Shown: piece after piece, positions 31,484-34,043 of the stretch
Layout of the letters: the number at the start of each line of letters is the position of its first letter
How positions within the stretch are numbered: position 1 is the first letter of the stretch
Origin: Lacticaseibacillus chiayiensis
GTDB taxonomy: Bacteria > Bacillota > Bacilli > Lactobacillales > Lactobacillaceae
NCBI RefSeq assembly: GCF_004123795.1
Contig: NZ_MSSM01000041.1
Span: forward strand, 1 to 34,043
DNA length: 34,043 nucleotides
Direction of reading: 5' to 3'
Position numbers and translations under genes: made by a program
Notes under the pieces: generated by a model
Database searches by the model: none
What the model was told of the DNA's origin: nothing
The model's input: the letters and a program-made list of their open reading frames with translations, nothing else

Positions 31484-31535
31484 AATCGTAATCAATACGA
31501 TTTGATATATTACACGTCTTAAGTTAAAGTGTCAA
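31484..31535. promoter_or_regulatory. Zur box with divergent promoters (small protein / zur)
   Basis: TCGTAAT-C-AATACGA at 31486-31500 matches the B. subtilis Zur box TCGTAATNATTACGA at 14 of 15 positions. On the minus strand TTGACA (31535-31530), 17 nt, TAATAT (31512-31507) drives the small protein, with the box at its transcription start. On the plus strand an extended -10 TG-A-TATATT (31503-31511) precedes zur, with the box upstream over its -35 region. Confidence 0.75.
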
Positions 31536-31554
31536 GCCAAAGGAGCTTATTTCT

Positions 31555-32007
31555 ATGGATAACACAACAATTGCATTAAAGCAGTTAAAACAACACGGTT
31601 ACCGGGTCACCAAACAACGTGAGTCAATGGTGGACTATCTAGGCAGGAATCAGCATCGCTATACGGCAGTCACGATTCTGGATCGGTATATGCGCACGCA
31701 ATTTCCCGGGGTGTCGCATGATACGATTTATCGCAACGTCAAATCGTTTATCGAAATGGGCATTCTGGAAAGTCGCATGCAAGACGATCAAATCGTGGTT
31801 AAACTGCAGTGTGATTTCCAGCATCCACATCATCACCATTTTATTTGTACGAACTGTGGCAAGGTGATCGAACTTAAAATGTGTCCATTGAATTTCTTTG
31901 AAGATCAAGTTCCCGGCGCTAAAATTCAGAGCCACAATTTTGAACTCTATGGTTTGTGCGCAGAATGCCAGAAGCGGGCGAATAGCTTGAAAGAAGCTAA
32001 CGCATAA
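31555..32007 (+). CDS. zur: Zinc uptake repressor, Fur family
   Basis: 150 aa. Winged-helix N-terminal domain (Y-R-V-T-K-Q-R near 16-22, S-H-D-T-I-Y-R-N-V near 54-62) and a C-terminal metal-binding domain. The structural zinc site has two CXXC pairs, Cys-98/101 and Cys-135/138. The stretch C-D-F-Q-H-P-H-H-H-H-F-I-C-T-N-C-G and H-N-F-E-L-Y-G-L-C matches B. subtilis Zur much better than Fur or PerR, and a Zur-type operator lies directly upstream. So a zinc-responsive repressor that likely controls itself and the divergent small gene. AAAGGAG lies 8 nt upstream of ATG 31555. No zinc transporter genes are in the window. Confidence 0.82.
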   Translation: MDNTTIALKQLKQHGYRVTKQRESMVDYLGRNQHRYTAVTILDRYMRTQFPGVSHDTIYRNVKSFIEMGILESRMQDDQIVVKLQCDFQHPHHHHFICTNCGKVIELKMCPLNFFEDQVPGAKIQSHNFELYGLCAECQKRANSLKEANA

Positions 32008-32051
32008 CGAATCGTTGCAAGTGAATCACGCAAATGTGCTCCATAGATGAC

Positions 32052-32089
32052 CGGCACCAGAGATGATCTTATCTCTGATGTCGTTTTTT
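32052..32089 (+). terminator. Terminator of zur
   Basis: CGGCACCAGAGAT pairs with ATCTCTGATGTCG, followed by six T. Confidence 0.9.
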
Positions 32090-32168
32090 ATTGACGTGCT
32101 GAGGTGCGTGTCTCAACGCTGCCCAATGCGTCAGTATGTATATTCTGATTTTTCAAAAGAGCAGCACT

Positions 32169-32196
32169 TTGGCTAGCGCTGTAAATAGCGTATAAT
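32169..32196 (+). promoter_or_regulatory. Promoter of the 32270 gene
   Basis: TTGGCT (32169-32174), 16 nt, TATAAT (32191-32196). Confidence 0.6.
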
Positions 32197-32269
32197 TTTA
32201 GCGGTAACTTAAGGTGCTTCCTGCTACTTTTGGGGTAAAATGAAACGATGAATGAAAGGAGCTGGCTTC

Positions 32270-32728
32270 ATGGCTTATCGAACACCGCCATTATTACCGC
32301 CGACTGCCATTGTTTCGCTGATTGTTTTGATTAGTGCGTATAACATTGTGAATACCATCAATCCGATCAATCAGCCTAAATCGGCAACAGAGCAGAGTTC
32401 ATTGGTATCTAAAATAAAATCCGAATCGGCTTCTAAGGCAGCGCGTTCAGCATCACCTAAGCCTGAAACTAGTCAGAGTTCAGCGCCCCAACCGTCTGCT
32501 TCTAGTCAATCGGAGACGCAGCCGAGCCATCAGGAGAACGACAACGAAGCAACCAGTACCGCGAGTGCAACGTCGACGCCAAGTGCGGCAACCTCGACCT
32601 CAAGGACTTCAACACCCTCTGTGACGTCTACACCAAGCACCGCTTCAACCAATAATGGGCAGACGACTGATCGGAACCACACAAGTAATGGTCAAGGAAC
32701 TGACACAACCGGCACGAATGGCCAATAA
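32270..32728 (+). CDS. Membrane-anchored Ser/Thr-rich protein, unknown function
   Basis: 152 aa, not recognised. One membrane helix at about residues 11-29 (A-I-V-S-L-I-V-L-I-S) is followed by an extracellular or wall-located tail of about 120 residues made almost only of Ser, Thr, Ala, Pro, Gln and Asn, ending in N-G-Q. There is no LPXTG. ATG 32270 has GAAAGGAG 8 nt upstream, better than the ATG at 32252 that overlaps that site. It is 20 nt ahead of the next gene and probably co-transcribed with it. Confidence 0.65.
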   Translation: MAYRTPPLLPPTAIVSLIVLISAYNIVNTINPINQPKSATEQSSLVSKIKSESASKAARSASPKPETSQSSAPQPSASSQSETQPSHQENDNEATSTASATSTPSAATSTSRTSTPSVTSTPSTASTNNGQTTDRNHTSNGQGTDTTGTNGQ

Positions 32729-32748
32729 GCTGCGGGAAGGATGAAATC

Positions 32749-33738
32749 ATGTTAACTGTTATTGATATTATCAACCGCGTGCTAGGCTACTTTAACATTG
32801 CCGATAAACCCAAAGGCAAGGCCTTCACGTGGGTGGCATTTGTCGCTAATTTTTATTTGCTGTATGTCGCCATTGAAAACCTGCGCTATCCCGGTTTTCG
32901 GATCCGAGGGGCGTTGTTCATGCTGGCGTTTGTTGTCTTTTTGTATTTTATTGCGTTAAACTTTCTCTACTACTTTACAGATAAGACAACCCGCTTTGAT
33001 ATTTCGCCGACTGTTGAAAAATGGCTGGGCAGTAATGGCGCGAAGAAAGCCGATGCTGAAAATGAGCTAAAAACGCAATTAGGCGCCGCACCAGCAAATG
33101 GTGTGTTTTCCCAAGAGCAGATGCTGACGGCAGACGTTATGTTAACCGATGAACAACAAGCCAATCTTGATGCGCTGGTTGACAGTCTGGTCAACCAAGG
33201 CGTTTTAAGTTTGAATTATCAGGGTCTGGATGACAAAGCTGTCAGTCGGATCGCGCAGGAGACCCAACAGCCGGTTCTGGCCATCGGTGCGCCATTCCCG
33301 TTGCCATTTTTTGATTTGCAACATGTGAACGATCAGCTAATTATTACTGGCGGCTTAAACGCGTTGACGGCTAAACCGTTGGCAACAGTCAAGCGAGTTG
33401 GTCTGCTGCCGGTTGAAAAAGCAGTGCAGGACTATCATCTAGTGGCCGCCAATGCCTTTCTGATTGGCGGCGAGCAGAAGCTCTTGGGTCGTAGCGGGTT
33501 GCGGAAAGAATCGCAGCCATACAGCTTGACGGTGCAACTGGCTTATCAGGATAAGTCGTCTGCAGCGTCTCAGGAAAAGGTTGCTGCCGAAACGCATTCT
33601 GTGGAGGAGCGGCAGCCAGACGCACCGCAGGCAACTAGAGAAGGACGTCACGCCTTTGATAGCAATGCAACGGCCGAGTTGGAGCAGCAAGCCTCAGAGC
33701 GACTGCCAACTCGGGAAAGTAAGCGGCATCAGAAATAA
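32749..33738 (+). CDS. Two-helix membrane protein with long soluble tail, unknown function
   Basis: 329 aa, not recognised; homologues are common as hypothetical proteins in lactobacilli. Two membrane helices at about residues 25-45 and 52-75 (W-V-A-F-V-A-N-F-Y and L-F-M-L-A-F-V-V-F-L-Y) leave a C-terminal soluble part of about 250 residues. It begins with a 'helical' acidic segment (A-D-A-E-N-E-L-K), contains an alpha/beta stretch with hydrophobic strands (V-L-A-I-G-A-P-F-P, L-I-I-T-G-G), and ends in a charged, Glu/Arg/Gln-rich tail. GGGAAGGATG site before ATG 32749. Likely in an operon with the Ser/Thr-rich protein. Confidence 0.7.
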   Translation: MLTVIDIINRVLGYFNIADKPKGKAFTWVAFVANFYLLYVAIENLRYPGFRIRGALFMLAFVVFLYFIALNFLYYFTDKTTRFDISPTVEKWLGSNGAKKADAENELKTQLGAAPANGVFSQEQMLTADVMLTDEQQANLDALVDSLVNQGVLSLNYQGLDDKAVSRIAQETQQPVLAIGAPFPLPFFDLQHVNDQLIITGGLNALTAKPLATVKRVGLLPVEKAVQDYHLVAANAFLIGGEQKLLGRSGLRKESQPYSLTVQLAYQDKSSAASQEKVAAETHSVEERQPDAPQATREGRHAFDSNATAELEQQASERLPTRESKRHQK

Positions 33739-33780
33739 GATAGTGACACAGTGTCATTTGCCATATAAAAATAGTGTCAG

Positions 33781-33835
33781 AAAGTCACGACATTTCACGT
33801 TGACAACCAGTCGAGGTGAAATGCCGCGACTTTTT
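33781..33835 (+). terminator. Terminator before the ISL3 element
   Basis: AAAGTCACGACATTTCAC pairs with GTGAAATGCCGCGACTTT around a 17-nt loop and is followed by TTTTT. A 13-nt palindrome TGACAC-A-GTGTCA precedes it at 33744-33756. Confidence 0.8.
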
Positions 33836-33837
33836 GG

Positions 33838-34043
33838 GCTCTGCGTCAACTGGTGTTGAAGAATAAATTTATCATTTGAGGCGGTTCTCCATTTGGGGAG
33901 CCGTCTTTGTCATGTTATGCCGTGATTTGGTAGATTCGTTTGAAGAAGTTCAGCTGATTCTTGAAGCCAAAACAGGATCGTTTGAGTGACTTGATGAGGC
34001 GGTTAACCCCTTCGATCGGACCGTTGGAATAAGGGCTGGTGAC
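33838..34043 (-). mobile_element. ISL3-family insertion sequence, 3' end, cut by window edge
   Basis: Transposase end plus a non-coding tail. GGCTCTGCGTCAACTGGTG from about 33837 looks like an ISL3-type terminal repeat, so the IS end is placed there; the other end and the 8-bp target duplication are outside. A hairpin (GGCGGTTCTCC with GGGGAGCCGTC, about 33881-33905) follows the transposase stop. Confidence 0.65.
33915..34043 (-). CDS. ISL3-family transposase, last 42 residues
   Basis: The visible C-terminus reads S-P-Y-S-N-G-P-I-E-G-V-N-R, then I-K-S-L-K-R-S-C-F-G-F-K-N and F-F-K-R-I-Y-Q-I, the conserved end of ISL3 (DDE_Tnp_ISL3) transposases; the Glu in G-P-I-E-G is part of the DDE triad. 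The frame is open to the window edge and ends at TAA (33917-33915). No disruption is visible in this part. Confidence 0.85.
   Translation of the reverse strand, partial: VTSPYSNGPIEGVNRLIKSLKRSCFGFKNQLNFFKRIYQITA

Noticed and set aside
1-34043. tRNA or rRNA genes, CRISPR arrays, prophage or restriction/defence genes
   Set aside because: None seen: no cloverleaf, no regularly spaced repeats, and no integrase, methylase or Cas-like protein among the frames.

Overview
The window is chromosomal DNA of a low-to-mid GC Firmicute. Gene content and wording of the proteins point to the Lacticaseibacillus casei / paracasei / rhamnosus group: a welE-type EPS priming transferase beside an LCP protein and a PHP-type Wzb phosphatase, a ClpL chaperone behind a CIRCE element, a glgBCDAP-amylase glycogen operon, a T-box tyrS, a secreted NlpC/P60 hydrolase, and IS30 and ISL3 insertion sequences at the two edges. 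The species call is inferred from these families; no rRNA or other marker is present. No tRNA, rRNA or CRISPR array was seen.

Layout. 1-365: 5' end of an IS30-type element, probably frameshifted. 466-3049: edge of the exopolysaccharide region (welE, LCP protein, wzb). 3089-5606: clpL with CIRCE, a long structured 5' UTR and a terminator. 6149-9891: a cysteine-free Spx paralogue, class III fructose-1,6-bisphosphatase and a YitT-type membrane protein. 10078-11704: a surface protein with a sortase-like domain on a very long Ala/Thr/Pro linker. 11780-12811 (minus): branched-chain aminotransferase. 12964-24165: cre site and the glycogen operon glgB-glgC-glgD-glgA-glgP-GH13 amylase. 24285-26812: apbE, divergent ArsR regulator, CDF metal exporter. 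26872-28547: T-box-controlled tyrS. 28648-29992: NlpC/P60 hydrolase behind a WalR-type box. 30134-31262: GNAT and guanylate-kinase-like proteins. 31255-32089: a 37-residue basic protein and zur, divergent around a Zur box. 32270-33835: two uncharacterised envelope proteins. 33838-34043: end of an ISL3-family element.

The glycogen operon is the centre of interest. GlgC/GlgD make ADP-glucose, GlgA extends the chain, GlgB branches it, GlgP and the GH13 enzyme take it apart, and a cre site suggests CcpA control. Every gap longer than about 100 nt in or around this operon carries a long predicted secondary structure. Two gaps (glgB-glgC and glgP-amylase) hold copies, in opposite orientation, of one ~180-bp element (here 'element X') whose stems change in a compensatory way while its internal loops stay fixed. 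The flanks before glgB and after the amylase gene hold copies of a second family ('element Y'), a hairpin built around a fixed tandem G-A/G-A internal loop, which also occurs in the clpL leader and after the sortase-like gene. The glgA-glgP gap holds a third, unrelated 85-nt structure ('element Z'). I read these as a set of structured, dispersed intergenic elements and the best candidates in the window for something not described; whether they act as RNA or are mobile DNA repeats cannot be settled from sequence alone.
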